Source of the DNA: an uncultured Mediterraneibacter sp.
GTDB lineage: Bacteria > Bacillota > Clostridia > Lachnospirales > Lachnospiraceae
DNA length: 47,324 bases
Direction of reading: 5' to 3'
NCBI GenBank assembly: GCA_934309345.1
Contig: CAKRDD010000025.1
Coordinates: 1-47,324 of the forward strand
Part shown: positions 32,415 through 40,962 of the stretch, in pieces
Layout: each line of letters opens with the position of its first letter
Numbering within the stretch: position 1 is the stretch's first letter
The notes under the pieces: generated by a model
The model's input: the letters and a program-made list of their open reading frames with translations, nothing else
Databases searched by the model: none
Told to the model about the DNA's origin: nothing
Program-made: the position numbers and the translations under genes

Positions 32415-34042
32415 GAATCTTTTTCTTTCCTCTTTCTTCGCAGAAACAGAAAAAATACTCCTCCTGCTATACCCACTGTTTCCATCAGGATTATAGGAAA
32501 CATCATGTTCTCTACTCCTGTCGGAACAACCATAAGCGGTTGATACTGATTCGTATATGCTACTGTTGCAGTCTGCTCCTTCGCTACATCAATTCGTGCT
32601 GTCATCCCCTCTGCCTGGCTTTCCTGTCCCACGAGATAAAAGGTATGCTCCAGCCTGTAGTTATTCTGTTCCTGAGCAATCTCCGTCACTGTATATTCCC
32701 CAGGTTCAACCGCCTGAAGAGATGCACTCCACTGACCATTCTGCGGAAGCTTCACTTCTTCGACCACTTCTTCTCCCCGTTTTACCTGAAATGTAAAGGA
32801 CTCGTCCGGAATCTGACTGGCTGCAATTCCCTCCACCTGCTTTGTGATCATCAGATTACCTGTTTTAGCCGGTGGGTTTGGGAGATCCTTTCCAAAAGAA
32901 ATGTTATCGAGCAGGTTTCCATTTGACAGATTTCCATTTGCTGCCGCTACTGCCACAAAATAAAATCGAGTGACATATTGCCCTGCCGGAACCGTATAAT
33001 CTCCATAGTGATAAGTCCATTTTCCGCTTTCATCTGACAATACAGCCTGCACATCAGGATTACTCTGATCAAATCCCGATCCTGCCGGATTCCAATCAGA
33101 ACTCATTGATTTCGTATCACTGATGATAACTGCCATCGTATCTGTTCCCCACCGTCCGGCATGTTCCAGTCCCCAGTGAAGGACTGTCCCGGGTTCTGTC
33201 AAAACATCCTGATAAAGCGCTCCTGGTTCCTCACAGTTTAATTCTGCAAACTGATTTCCCTGTGCTGCACTGCTGATGTTGTAAACCGGTTTTGGATCAT
33301 TAACCGTATTCCCATAATAACTTCGGCTTCCATCTGCAATCTCGATATAATAATCTTTCTGATTTCCAGAGCCAAAATATGCGCCTTTCGCTGTCGTCTT
33401 CCAATACAAACTATTCGTTCCATTTGCCACCTGAATAAAATGTGCATTGTTATAAGTCAGTGTTCCTGCATCAGATACTTCTGGTGTCTCAAAACTTCCA
33501 TTCTGAAGCTTGTCATAATAATTCACCTTGTATTCGGAAGAATAAACTGTCACCGCCTCATTTACTGTCACTTTCACACGAAACGTCTTCTGTGCACCAT
33601 CTCTTGCAACTTCATAGGATTGCTTTCTACTATCCACCGTTGCTGTATCCTCAATGTCTTTCCATTGACCGTTTTCACTTACCTGCCACTGGTAAGCAAT
33701 CTGATCTGATTCTGTTGTTCCACTGACATCTGCTGTCAGAGAACCTTTTGTGAGAATCTCATCTTTAAGAGCAACTGAAATTTTCTCTGAATCGGTACTT
33801 TTCCCTTCCTCTGTTACTGCTTCAGACTCAGGGGGAGATTCTTTTGCGTCTGGTTTCTGCATTTCTGATTGGGAAGTCTCTTCCGCGTCTGTTTCTTCCG
33901 GGATCACGGTACTGTCTGTTTCTTCTGTAGTTTGTACAGCCTCAACTTGTCCACCTTCTGCCAGTACCTGAACGCCCATCAATGACAGCATCATCAGTAG
34001 CGCCATCAGAAATGCAAAATGTCTTCTCAGCTTTCTTCGCAT
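32411..34042 (-). CDS. Pilus tip/minor adhesin (Cpa-like position)
   Basis: This 543-residue secreted surface protein has a signal peptide (to about Ala28), an acidic Thr/Glu stalk, and an immunoglobulin-like region near 80-175. A jelly-roll-like domain (about 183-390) starts LQNGSFETP and includes GALYQDV and HAGRWGTD, typical of lectin-like or wall-binding folds. A Cna-B/FctA-type domain (about 400-502) carries the expected Lys (MITKQVEG), Glu (YTVTE) and Asn498. The sorting signal VVPTG is at 505-509 and is followed by a membrane segment and RRKRKE tail. As first gene of the operon it matches the place of Cpa. Its ligand is unknown. Confidence 0.83.
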   Translation of the reverse strand: MRRKLRRHFAFLMALLMMLSLMGVQVLAEGGQVEAVQTTEETDSTVIPEETDAEETSQSEMQKPDAKESPPESEAVTEEGKSTDSEKISVALKDEILTKGSLTADVSGTTESDQIAYQWQVSENGQWKDIEDTATVDSRKQSYEVARDGAQKTFRVKVTVNEAVTVYSSEYKVNYYDKLQNGSFETPEVSDAGTLTYNNAHFIQVANGTNSLYWKTTAKGAYFGSGNQKDYYIEIADGSRSYYGNTVNDPKPVYNISSAAQGNQFAELNCEEPGALYQDVLTEPGTVLHWGLEHAGRWGTDTMAVIISDTKSMSSDWNPAGSGFDQSNPDVQAVLSDESGKWTYHYGDYTVPAGQYVTRFYFVAVAAANGNLSNGNLLDNISFGKDLPNPPAKTGNLMITKQVEGIAASQIPDESFTFQVKRGEEVVEEVKLPQNGQWSASLQAVEPGEYTVTEIAQEQNNYRLEHTFYLVGQESQAEGMTARIDVAKEQTATVAYTNQYQPLMVVPTGVENMMFPIILMETVGIAGGVFFLFLRRKRKEKDS

Positions 34043-34129
34043 TTTACCCTCTCCTGTCTTAAATTGAATTGTTACCTTTCAGGAAGTACTGTCGATATAT
34101 TTTATATCTGCCCTCCTGTCTAATATATG

Positions 34130-34157
34130 TATGACTCTGGATTTCTGATTATGACTC
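34130..34157 (-). promoter_or_regulatory. Direct repeats upstream of the pilus operon
   Basis: TATGACTC occurs at 34130-34137 and 34150-34157 (GAGTCATA on the minus strand), exactly 20 bp apart, about two helical turns. Downstream on the minus strand a TATAAAAT -10 (near 34105-34098) has no recognisable -35. The layout suggests an activator-dependent promoter. The regulator is not in the window. Confidence 0.4.
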
Positions 34158-34212
34158 GAAAGAGATAAAATTAGATTTCTTTAAGATTTTTTACATTTTT
34201 TTAAATTTTCTC

Positions 34213-34241
34213 TTGCAAAGACCATCTAAATATGATAATAT
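34213..34241 (+). promoter_or_regulatory. Promoter of tRNA-Asn
   Basis: TTGCAA (34213-34218), a 17-bp spacer and TAATAT (34236-34241). The start near 34248 is about 22 nt ahead of the tRNA. Confidence 0.75.
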
Positions 34242-34269
34242 ATTTTTCGTCGATAAGACAAGGAAATAT

Positions 34270-34342
34270 TCCTCCTTAGCTCAGTCGGTAGAGCATTCGG
34301 CTGTTAACCGAAGTGTCGTTGGTTCAAGTCCAACAGGGGGAG
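34270..34342 (+). tRNA. tRNA-Asn (GTT anticodon)
   Basis: This 73-nt cloverleaf has acceptor arms TCCTCCT/AGGGGGA, a D-arm with AGCTCAGTCGGTAGAGC, anticodon GTT within CTGTTAA, and T-arm GTTGGTTCAAGTCCAAC. The discriminator is G. CCA is not encoded. It has its own promoter and terminator and is therefore a single-gene unit. Confidence 0.96.
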
Positions 34343-34351
34343 CTATGAAGA

Positions 34352-34387
34352 ACATCTCACAGATTTCGCGCTGTGGGATGTTTTTTT
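34352..34387 (+). terminator. Terminator of tRNA-Asn
   Basis: ACATCtCACAG pairs with CTGTGgGATGT around an ATTTCGCG loop and is followed by seven T residues. Confidence 0.88.
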
Positions 34388-34438
34388 GTTGCGTAAATCT
34401 GACACAGCTTGTCAGATTTTTCCTTATCCAGTAGCTCT

Positions 34439-34496
34439 AAAATGCTACGCATTTCATCGCTGTGGTGTATCTGTTTTTAATTGCCTGGCTCTGTAC
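34439..34496. repeat. Degenerate copy of the palindromic repeat at 41.0 kb
   Basis: AAAATGCTACGCATTTC (34439-34455) is identical, over 17 bp, to the reverse complement of 41062-41078. The match continues as CTGTGGTGTATC versus GTGTGGCGTATC, and ends with CCTGGCTCTGTAC versus CTTGGCTCTGAAC. The middle of the element is deleted. It lies between tRNA-Asn and tRNA-Ala, after another hairpin (AAATCTGACA/TGTCAGATTT, 34395-34419). Confidence 0.6.
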
Positions 34497-34502
34497 GTAT
34501 AA

Positions 34503-34533
34503 CAAAAAACGGACTGTGCAATGCACAATCCGT
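34503..34533 (-). terminator. Terminator of tRNA-Ala
   Basis: On the minus strand ACGGAtTGTGCA pairs with TGCACAgTCCGT and is followed by TTTTTT. It starts 9 bp past the 3' end of tRNA-Ala. Confidence 0.88.
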
Positions 34534-34541
34534 AATCTTAG

Positions 34542-34614
34542 TGGAGAATACGAGAGTCGAACTCGTGACCTCCTGCTTGCAAGGCAGGCGCTCTCCCAAC
34601 TGAGCTAATCCCCC
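34542..34614 (-). tRNA. tRNA-Ala (TGC anticodon)
   Basis: This 73-nt cloverleaf on the minus strand has acceptor GGGGGAT/ATTCTCC, including the G3:U70 pair that identifies alanine tRNAs. Also present are D-arm TAGCTCAGTTGGGAGAGC, anticodon TGC in CTTGCAA and T-arm ACGAGTTCGACTCTCGT. The discriminator is A. CCA is not encoded. Confidence 0.96.
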
Positions 34615-34642
34615 ATATGTATGTCCTCAACAGAACTTCTAT

Positions 34643-34671
34643 ATGATATCATAGCTTATCGAGAGTGTCAA
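34643..34671 (-). promoter_or_regulatory. Promoter of tRNA-Ala
   Basis: The minus strand has TTGACA (34671-34666), a 17-bp spacer and TATCAT (34648-34643). It starts about 20 nt ahead of the tRNA and lies directly after the cvpA stop codon. Confidence 0.8.
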
Positions 34672-34705
34672 CCCCCTTTTTTAATATTTTTTTCTTTTAT
34701 TTTTC

Positions 34706-35527
34706 CTACCGGAATCCAAGTAACCAGATCAACAGCGGATTATGGTTGTACAAAAACGTCAGTATCGTACTCTGCTCCACCATTGCATAACACGTTGTTC
34801 CAATCTCTGTCGTATAAATCAGCGTCAGCACAAGGAACGCGATCCATACGATAATAAGTCCAAAACCAATTCCCAGCACACCTCCCGCCAGATGATTGAT
34901 CGCACCAAGTAACGGAAGTTCACCAATAATATTCACCGCATACATCAATGCGCTTACAAGAATGATTGCAATCAAAAATGTCACAAGAAATGACACAACA
35001 TTGAGAATCATTCGTGAAATATAGGCCGCAACATATTCTGGGAAAGTTGTAACATCCAGTTCTTCATAAATCGCAGTATTATTATTCTCCAGAAGTGCAT
35101 CTTTCAAAAACTGTGGCAGCATTGAATTCTCAATCTCACGGATCTGTGTATCTTTCGGAAGATCTCCGACCACTTTCAGGATATCCTGTGCTGTTATTCC
35201 CAGTTTGTCCCATCCAGATTCACTTAATGACTTGATCTGGTCTACCGTTAAATTCTCCAGAGGTGTTCCACTGAGATTCGCTTTCAACAGATCATCTGCT
35301 GAAATCTCCGGCATAAATGCTTCCACTATCTTTTTCTCCAGTACGTCCTGCGCCGGCGTATGCTTCATCAGCGCATCCGACACGTATGGGGAAAGGAATG
35401 ACACCAGTACCAGTGTCAATATTGTCGACAGAAGGGATAAACCAATTCTGAGAAATCCCTTCACAAAGCCGGCAATCATGCAGACTAAAAACACAACTCC
35501 GACCGCAAGTAACAACCAATTCTCCAT
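34706..35527 (-). CDS. CvpA family membrane protein
   Basis: This 273-residue CvpA-family protein has membrane segments near residues 5-22, 27-47, about 170-195 and 220-245, separated by an extracellular/periplasmic-side loop of about 120 residues. The glycine-rich HLAGGVLGIGFGL of the last helix pair is characteristic. CvpA was named for colicin V production; in Gram-positives its role is unclear and has been linked to cell-envelope homeostasis. It begins 9 bp after the DUF5711 gene, so both are probably one transcript. Confidence 0.87.
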   Translation of the reverse strand: MENWLLLAVGVVFLVCMIAGFVKGFLRIGLSLLSTILTLVLVSFLSPYVSDALMKHTPAQDVLEKKIVEAFMPEISADDLLKANLSGTPLENLTVDQIKSLSESGWDKLGITAQDILKVVGDLPKDTQIREIENSMLPQFLKDALLENNNTAIYEELDVTTFPEYVAAYISRMILNVVSFLVTFLIAIILVSALMYAVNIIGELPLLGAINHLAGGVLGIGFGLIIVWIAFLVLTLIYTTEIGTTCYAMVEQSTILTFLYNHNPLLIWLLGFR

Positions 35528-35536
35528 ATATCTCTC

Positions 35537-36733
35537 CTATTTTGTCAAATAAACAATTCGCAGTTCATTATCACTCATCACATAGTATCTGTTCAGACCA
35601 AATGCATCAAAGATTTCCTGCGCATCTGCTCCCAGGTCTCCATTAAACTTCAGGATTCCCGTTGTTGTATAAATACAGCACTTACTTCCATCATACAGAA
35701 TGATATTGTCTCCATCCATCTTTACATGACTATAATCTCCCTGTATCTCTTTGCTGAACACAGTATCTCCCGATTGATTATACAGTCTCAACTCATACCC
35801 TGACTTCTCCTGATTAAGCAGGACAAATCCAAAATAAGAATCCGAATGGAAAACACTTCTTATCTCCTGATTCACCTTCACTTCTTTTGTCTGCTTCGGA
35901 GTATCTTTTCCTGTATAAATCTCAAATCCATTATCTCCAACTGCAACGGATCTGTCATTTCCCATAAAGAAAATCTCGCCGATCAGCATATCTTCATAAG
36001 TATCTGCTGTCACTTTGTTATCTGCCTTCTCTTTGCCGGCAGTATCAAAATTATAATATCCAATCCTGCTCTGCACCTGTGTTCCCTTGGTATAAAGATA
36101 AGAAACTGCCAGAACCTTTCCATCATCAGACAAATCCAATGCAATCGGATATCCTGTATTTCCAATCGTAATCTGCTGCTCTACCAAAATATTCCCTGCC
36201 GCATCATAGGATATGATCTTCGGTGAATTCTCATTTTTTAAAATTGCACTGACAATTCCCTGATTCGATACTGCGATTCTCTCAATCGGTAATGTCGTCT
36301 GGATCTCACCTTTCAACCCGTTTTTTGTAAATACGAGAATGCTGTTGCCTCCGCTGTCAGCAACTGCAAATACATCATCTTTCACAACAATCACCGGCAT
36401 CTGCAGCTGTGTTGGCTGAATCCACTTTTCCTCATTCTTCTTATTCAGAAATACCACACCGTCATGATTATAACGCACAATTCCATCTGCAAACTGAACG
36501 TAATTATTCGTGTCCGAAAGGTCTTTCGCGTAACTGTCCGCCTTGCGGACTGTTCCATAAGTCTTGCTATCTAAAAGGAGGTAAGTTCCGCAGATTGCCA
36601 TTGCAATCAGGATGATATAGGTAAGAATTTCTTTTCTTCTCCGGCGTTTGATCCTTCTTTCCCTCTGTCTCAGCGCTTTTCTATCATCCTGCGTTTTTAC
36701 CACCTGTAAATTCGACATTTTCTTTCGCGCCAT
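35537..36733 (-). CDS. DUF5711 family beta-propeller membrane protein
   Basis: This protein of about 398 residues has a very basic cytoplasmic N-terminus (RQRERRIKRRRRKE), one membrane segment (about 36-55) and a large outside domain. The domain repeats beta-strand blades such as YVQFADGIVRYNHDG, GGNSILVFTKNG and YYNFDTAGKEK, in the manner of a propeller. It matches DUF5711, restricted to Clostridia, of unknown function. The start at 36733 has GGGGAG 5 nt upstream; the 16 extra residues of the longer frame have no ribosome site. Its neighbours, a LysM protein and CvpA, suggest an envelope role. Confidence 0.83.
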   Translation of the reverse strand: MARKKMSNLQVVKTQDDRKALRQRERRIKRRRRKEILTYIILIAMAICGTYLLLDSKTYGTVRKADSYAKDLSDTNNYVQFADGIVRYNHDGVVFLNKKNEEKWIQPTQLQMPVIVVKDDVFAVADSGGNSILVFTKNGLKGEIQTTLPIERIAVSNQGIVSAILKNENSPKIISYDAAGNILVEQQITIGNTGYPIALDLSDDGKVLAVSYLYTKGTQVQSRIGYYNFDTAGKEKADNKVTADTYEDMLIGEIFFMGNDRSVAVGDNGFEIYTGKDTPKQTKEVKVNQEIRSVFHSDSYFGFVLLNQEKSGYELRLYNQSGDTVFSKEIQGDYSHVKMDGDNIILYDGSKCCIYTTTGILKFNGDLGADAQEIFDAFGLNRYYVMSDNELRIVYLTK

Positions 36734-36819
36734 ATTGCTCCCCTTATCGTTTGTCCCGTGCACCTTTTTCAATTGGTACACATTTCGCTTTCACTTGTCT
36801 TTCACAGTATAACACGGAT

Positions 36820-37938
36820 TTATGGCAATATCAATTTTTGTCCAATATAGATCAGATTCCCATTCTGCAATCCATTCATACGGCTGATTGCATCGACATG
36901 ACTCACATCTCCATACATTTTCTTACTGATAATTGCAAGGGTATCTCCTTTTTCCACCACATAAATACCATCATTTTCATTTGCTGTAACGGCTGTCCCG
37001 GAAACCGGAACACTTTCTGTATCCTTATCCTCCGTCTGTTCTTCCCCTTCATTTTCTTCCGTTATCTCTACAGGTTCCTTTTCTGTATCTGCTGCTTCCT
37101 GGCTTTTCTCCGCAGTAGTTGCTGCTCCACTTGTCTCTTTCACATCCGGTGAGGAGGTCTGCTTTTCCCCCTCGGCAACCACATTTATCTTATTCTGAAG
37201 GGATTTCATTTTACTGAAATTATTCATCATAGAAACGCCCATCACGATCAGAACCAGTACAAGACCTGTACTGATTCCATACATCAGACCGCCTGTCCTT
37301 CTTTCTCTTTTCTGACCGCCCCGCTCACGTACCAGAGAACGAAAGCTTTGTGCAGCTGTATCTTCCACAGTTTCTGTCTGAACTGCCCCATTTTTTTTTC
37401 GACTTGCAATCATATAATTCTGCATGCACGGATTCTTCTCGTAGTAAGTATAATGTCCCCCAATTTCCATCAGATCTCCCAGCTTATGTACAAAAAATAC
37501 ATCTTCCTGATTTGCCGAATCTTTCATAACAAGGACGGTATTTTTCTTTGGAAATAATTTTTTATGCAGCTTTACGTTGACAGAACCCGGAGCCAGCTGT
37601 AAATCATGCTCTGTCACAAACCAGCCTATGATTTCTCCTTCTTCAAAATACTGGCTGCATTCTTCGCAACCACATTTCCATATCTTGTCACTGATCAGGT
37701 ATTCACCGCCCTCCTTTTTTAACTCTTTTATTTTTATCGCACCATAAATATAAATATATTCTTCATTGTCCTGCTTCTGCATTTCACCAATCAGAAAGGC
37801 TCCTTCTGGTTGTTTTTCTCTCTCGCTTTTTTCACTTAACTGAAGAAAAAAGGTATCTACATAATCTTCCACATAGATTTTTGGACTGTCACTCACATTT
37901 CCTATCTGACGCACATTTTTTGGAATCTGTCTCTCCAT
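36820..37938 (-). CDS. Inactive JAMM/MPN-like domain joined to a LysM domain
   Basis: This 372-residue membrane protein has three parts. Residues 20-180 look like a JAB1/MPN/Mov34 fold: EGAFLIGEM, YIYGAIKIKE, EIIGWFVTEHD, NTVLVMKD and GGHYTYYEKN follow the order of that family. The metal motif H-x-H...S-x2-D reads V108-T-E110...S119-V-N-N... with Asn121, so zinc binding is lost. A basic stretch and one membrane helix (about 219-238) follow, then an acidic linker and a C-terminal LysM domain (326-371) that should bind peptidoglycan outside. The N-terminal domain would be cytoplasmic. The MPN assignment is my inference from motif order; the LysM is certain. Confidence 0.8.
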   Translation of the reverse strand: MERQIPKNVRQIGNVSDSPKIYVEDYVDTFFLQLSEKSEREKQPEGAFLIGEMQKQDNEEYIYIYGAIKIKELKKEGGEYLISDKIWKCGCEECSQYFEEGEIIGWFVTEHDLQLAPGSVNVKLHKKLFPKKNTVLVMKDSANQEDVFFVHKLGDLMEIGGHYTYYEKNPCMQNYMIASRKKNGAVQTETVEDTAAQSFRSLVRERGGQKRERRTGGLMYGISTGLVLVLIVMGVSMMNNFSKMKSLQNKINVVAEGEKQTSSPDVKETSGAATTAEKSQEAADTEKEPVEITEENEGEEQTEDKDTESVPVSGTAVTANENDGIYVVEKGDTLAIISKKMYGDVSHVDAISRMNGLQNGNLIYIGQKLILP

Positions 37939-38090
37939 TTTATACTCACCTTTCTATCACTTTTATTTAATTTCCCGGGGATTGCCCTTAACATAGCACA
38001 AGGAAATCGGGAGATTTTATCAATTAGTGTCAGGTAAGTTCGACAAATATTCCCTTTCGTACACGGCATTCTCTGAATATTTCCAGACAG

Positions 38091-38152
38091 CAAAAAACGC
38101 TCCGGTACTCTCTGATCGCAGATATTCTGTGAACAGAAAGCCCGAAGCGTTC
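38091..38152 (-). terminator. Terminator of the transaldolase-transketolase operon
   Basis: On the minus strand AACGCTTCGGG pairs with CCGGAGCGTT across a long loop with inner pairing, and is followed by TTTTTT. It begins 11 bp past the transketolase stop. The rest of the gap down to 37939 shows nothing else. Confidence 0.78.
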
Positions 38153-38162
38153 TTCTTATTAA

Positions 38163-39104
38163 TTATTTTGCAAATGCTTTGATCTTCTCGTAGATGCTGT
38201 CTGTATCAAGACCATACTTCTTCAGAAGCTCAAGTGCCGGACCAGACTCACCGAATGTATCATTCACACCGATCTTCATAACCTGTGTCGGAGCTTTCTC
38301 TGAAAGTACATCACATACAGCACTTCCAAGTCCGCCGATAACGGAATGCTCTTCAACTGTAACAACTTTTCCTGTCTCTTTTGCAGCTGCTACAACCAGT
38401 TCCTCATCAAGAGGTTTGATTGTATGAATGTTGATCACTTTCGCATCAATTCCGTCTGCTGCAAGCTTCTCAGCTGCTTCCAGACAGTTGCTTACAGGAA
38501 GTCCTGTTGCGATGATCGTCAGGTCTTTTCCTTCTCTTAACACAACACCTTTTCCAAGTTCGAACTTGTAGTCCGGTCTGTCATTGATCACCGGCACTGC
38601 GAGACGTCCAAATCTCAGGTATACCGGTCCCTGATGCTCGTAAGCAGCACGTACAGCTGCTCTTGCCTCTACATCATCAGCTGGATTGATTACAACCATT
38701 CCCGGAATTGTACGCATCAGGGCGATATCCTCATTACACTGATGTGTTGCTCCGTCTTCTCCTACAGAGATTCCGGCATGTGTTGCACCGATCTTTACAT
38801 TCAGGTGTGGATATCCAACAGAGTTTCTTACCTGCTCAAATGCACGTCCTGCTGCAAACATTGCAAAAGAACTTGCAAATGGAACTTTTCCTGTTGTTGC
38901 AAGACCTGCTGCAACACCGATCATATTAGACTCTGCAATACCACAATCGATGAAACGATCCGGATGTGCTTTCTTAAATATACCTGTCTTTGTAGCTGCT
39001 GCCAGATCGGCATCAAGTACTACAACGTTATCATGTTCTGTTCCGAGTTCAGCCAAAGCATTACCGTAGCTGTCTCTTGTTGCGATCTTCTTTACTTCTG
39101 ACAT
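38163..39104 (-). CDS. Transketolase, C-terminal subunit
   Basis: This 313-residue protein corresponds to the pyrimidine-binding and C-terminal domains of transketolase. It has SYGNALAELG, DADLAAATKTG, FIDCGIAESNMIGVAAGLA with the catalytic Glu contacting thiamine diphosphate, and SVGEDGATHQ. The C-terminal domain contains VVTVEEHSVIGGLGSAV. It pairs with the next-upstream N-terminal subunit, whose end it overlaps by 13 nt. The two-chain form is common in Clostridia and archaea. It shifts two-carbon units in the non-oxidative pentose phosphate pathway. Confidence 0.93.
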   Translation of the reverse strand: MSEVKKIATRDSYGNALAELGTEHDNVVVLDADLAAATKTGIFKKAHPDRFIDCGIAESNMIGVAAGLATTGKVPFASSFAMFAAGRAFEQVRNSVGYPHLNVKIGATHAGISVGEDGATHQCNEDIALMRTIPGMVVINPADDVEARAAVRAAYEHQGPVYLRFGRLAVPVINDRPDYKFELGKGVVLREGKDLTIIATGLPVSNCLEAAEKLAADGIDAKVINIHTIKPLDEELVVAAAKETGKVVTVEEHSVIGGLGSAVCDVLSEKAPTQVMKIGVNDTFGESGPALELLKKYGLDTDSIYEKIKAFAK

Positions 39105-39928
39105 AATGCTTCACCTGCTTTCTCTAATTCTTCCATTGCAATCTTATACTCTTCATCGTTCGGAGCTTTTCCGTGCCATCCTACCTGGTTCTCCATGAAG
39201 GATACACCTTTTCCTTTTACTGTCTTAGCAATAATAGCTGTCGGCTGTCCTTTGACTGTCTTTGCTTCTTTGAATGCAGCATCGATCTGATCAAAGTCAT
39301 TTCCATCGATATTAATTACATGGAAATTAAATGCCTCAAACTTCTTATCGATTGGGTACGGAGAGTTGACTTCTGTAATTGCTCCATCGATCTGAAGATT
39401 GTTATTATCAACAATAACAACAAGGTTATCCAGTTTTCTATGTGCTGCCAGCATGGAAGCCTCCCATACCTGTCCTTCCTGAATTTCACCATCTCCAAGC
39501 AGTGTATATACTCTGTAATCTGCATTATCAAGCTTTCCTGCGATTGCCATACCTACAGCTGCAGAAATTCCCTGTCCAAGAGATCCTGAAGACATATCAA
39601 TACCTGGGATATGTTTCATATCCGGATGTCCCTGAAGATAAGATCCTGTATGACGAAGTGTCACGAGATCTTCCTTCGGGAAGAATCCTTTCTGCGCAAG
39701 TGTAGAATATAATCCCGGAGCTGTGTGTCCTTTAGAAAGAACGAAACGATCTCGATCCGCTTTCTTTGGATCTTTCGGGTCTACGTTCATCTCTTCAAAA
39801 TAAAGGTATGTAAAAATCTCTGTTGCGGAGAGAGATCCACCTGGATGTCCGGCCTTTGCGCTATGCAGTGCTGTCACAATCCCTTTCCGGATCTCATTCG
39901 CAGTTTTCATAAGCTCTAACTTATTCAT
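39092..39928 (-). CDS. Transketolase, N-terminal subunit
   Basis: This 278-residue thiamine-diphosphate-binding half of transketolase shows AKAGHPGGSLSATEI, LSKGHTAPGLYS, GSLGQGISAAVGMA, and the ThDP motif GDGEIQEGQVWEA to NNLQIDG. Together with the downstream chain it makes a complete enzyme. AAAGGAGATATC precedes the ATG. Upstream by 60 bp is the transaldolase gene, so the operon handles sedoheptulose, erythrose and fructose phosphates. Confidence 0.94.
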   Translation of the reverse strand: MNKLELMKTANEIRKGIVTALHSAKAGHPGGSLSATEIFTYLYFEEMNVDPKDPKKADRDRFVLSKGHTAPGLYSTLAQKGFFPKEDLVTLRHTGSYLQGHPDMKHIPGIDMSSGSLGQGISAAVGMAIAGKLDNADYRVYTLLGDGEIQEGQVWEASMLAAHRKLDNLVVIVDNNNLQIDGAITEVNSPYPIDKKFEAFNFHVINIDGNDFDQIDAAFKEAKTVKGQPTAIIAKTVKGKGVSFMENQVGWHGKAPNDEEYKIAMEELEKAGEALCQK

Positions 39929-39988
39929 GATATCTCCTTTTTAATTTCCATTCTGATTCTGTTTTCAGTCTTAATGTTATTTCCCGGA

Positions 39989-40642
39989 TTACTCACCAAA
40001 AACAGCAATGTAATCCTTTTTAAATTTCTCAATACCTGCATCTGTCAGCGGGTGATGTGTCATCTGCTCGATCACCTTGTAAGGTACTGTTGCAATATCT
40101 GCTCCTGCCAGTGCACATTCTGTTACATGGATCGGATTACGTACGCTTGCTGCGATGATCTCTGTCTCAATTCCTGCTACTTCGAACATCTCTGCAATCT
40201 CTGCAACAAGGTCAACTCCCTTTGTAGAAATGTCATCCAGACGTCCAAGGAATGGAGAAACATAAGTAGCTCCTGCTCTTGCTGCAAGAAGTGCCTGGTT
40301 TGCTGTAAAGATCAGAGTTACATTTGTCTTGATTCCCTCTGCTGTAAGAACTTTAACAGCCTTCAGACCTTCTACTGTCATAGGGATCTTAACTACCATG
40401 TTCGGATGGATCTTTGCAATCTCACGTCCTTCTGCGATCATGCCTTCTGCATCTGTTGTTGTAGCTTTAACCTCTCCACTGATCGGTCCGTCTACGATGG
40501 ATGCGATTTCAGCGATTACTTCTTCAAAAACACGTCCTTCTTTTGCGATCAGAGACGGGTTTGTTGTAACTCCGCAGATCACTCCCATGTCATTTGCTTT
40601 CTTGATATCCTCTACATTAGCTGTGTCGATAAAAAATTTCAT
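39989..40642 (-). CDS. Transaldolase / fructose-6-phosphate aldolase family
   Basis: This 217-residue short-form transaldolase has MKFFIDTANVEDI, CGVTTNPSLIAKEG, VVKIPMTVEGLKAV with the Schiff-base lysine, NVTLIFTANQALLAARAGA and SPFLGRLDD. Small members are either transaldolase (TalC) or fructose-6-phosphate aldolase (Fsa); sequence alone does not settle it. The following transketolase genes favour a transaldolase role in the pentose phosphate pathway. AGGAGG precedes the ATG and a consensus promoter lies 88 bp upstream. Confidence 0.92.
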   Translation of the reverse strand: MKFFIDTANVEDIKKANDMGVICGVTTNPSLIAKEGRVFEEVIAEIASIVDGPISGEVKATTTDAEGMIAEGREIAKIHPNMVVKIPMTVEGLKAVKVLTAEGIKTNVTLIFTANQALLAARAGATYVSPFLGRLDDISTKGVDLVAEIAEMFEVAGIETEIIAASVRNPIHVTECALAGADIATVPYKVIEQMTHHPLTDAGIEKFKKDYIAVFGE

Positions 40643-40729
40643 TTTTAAGTCCTCCTATACATGAATCTTTCGCTTACTGCTGATACTGCTCTCAGTTTTT
40701 CTAACAGTAATTCGTTTGTTTATGAGCTG

Positions 40730-40758
40730 ATTATATAGCTTCCAAAACCCAAGGTCAA
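40730..40758 (-). promoter_or_regulatory. Promoter of the transaldolase-transketolase operon
   Basis: The minus strand has TTGACC (40758-40753), a 17-bp spacer and TATAAT (40735-40730). Between it and the repeat at 40963 the sequence is extremely AT-rich, including the palindrome-like TTAATATTAGTTAATATTAA at 40828-40847. No gene is seen there. Confidence 0.8.
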
Positions 40759-40962
40759 CTGCCTCAAAAATTATTAATAGCTATTTTTTCACTTAATAAT
40801 CTGACATATTAACCATTTTTATTAATATTAGTTAATATTAATCCTTTTCATTCTGTATAAAAGTCTTTATTTTAAAGGCTTTATCAACATTTTCAAAAAT
40901 CAGAATCGTTTGTTTTTATTGTTTTTATTAGTAATAATTTTATTATTTTTTATTAATTTTTA

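Noticed and set aside
39974..40648. 224-codon cysteine-rich plus-strand frame
   Set aside because: Antisense of the transaldolase gene over nearly its whole length; the transaldolase has the promoter, ribosome site and family motifs.
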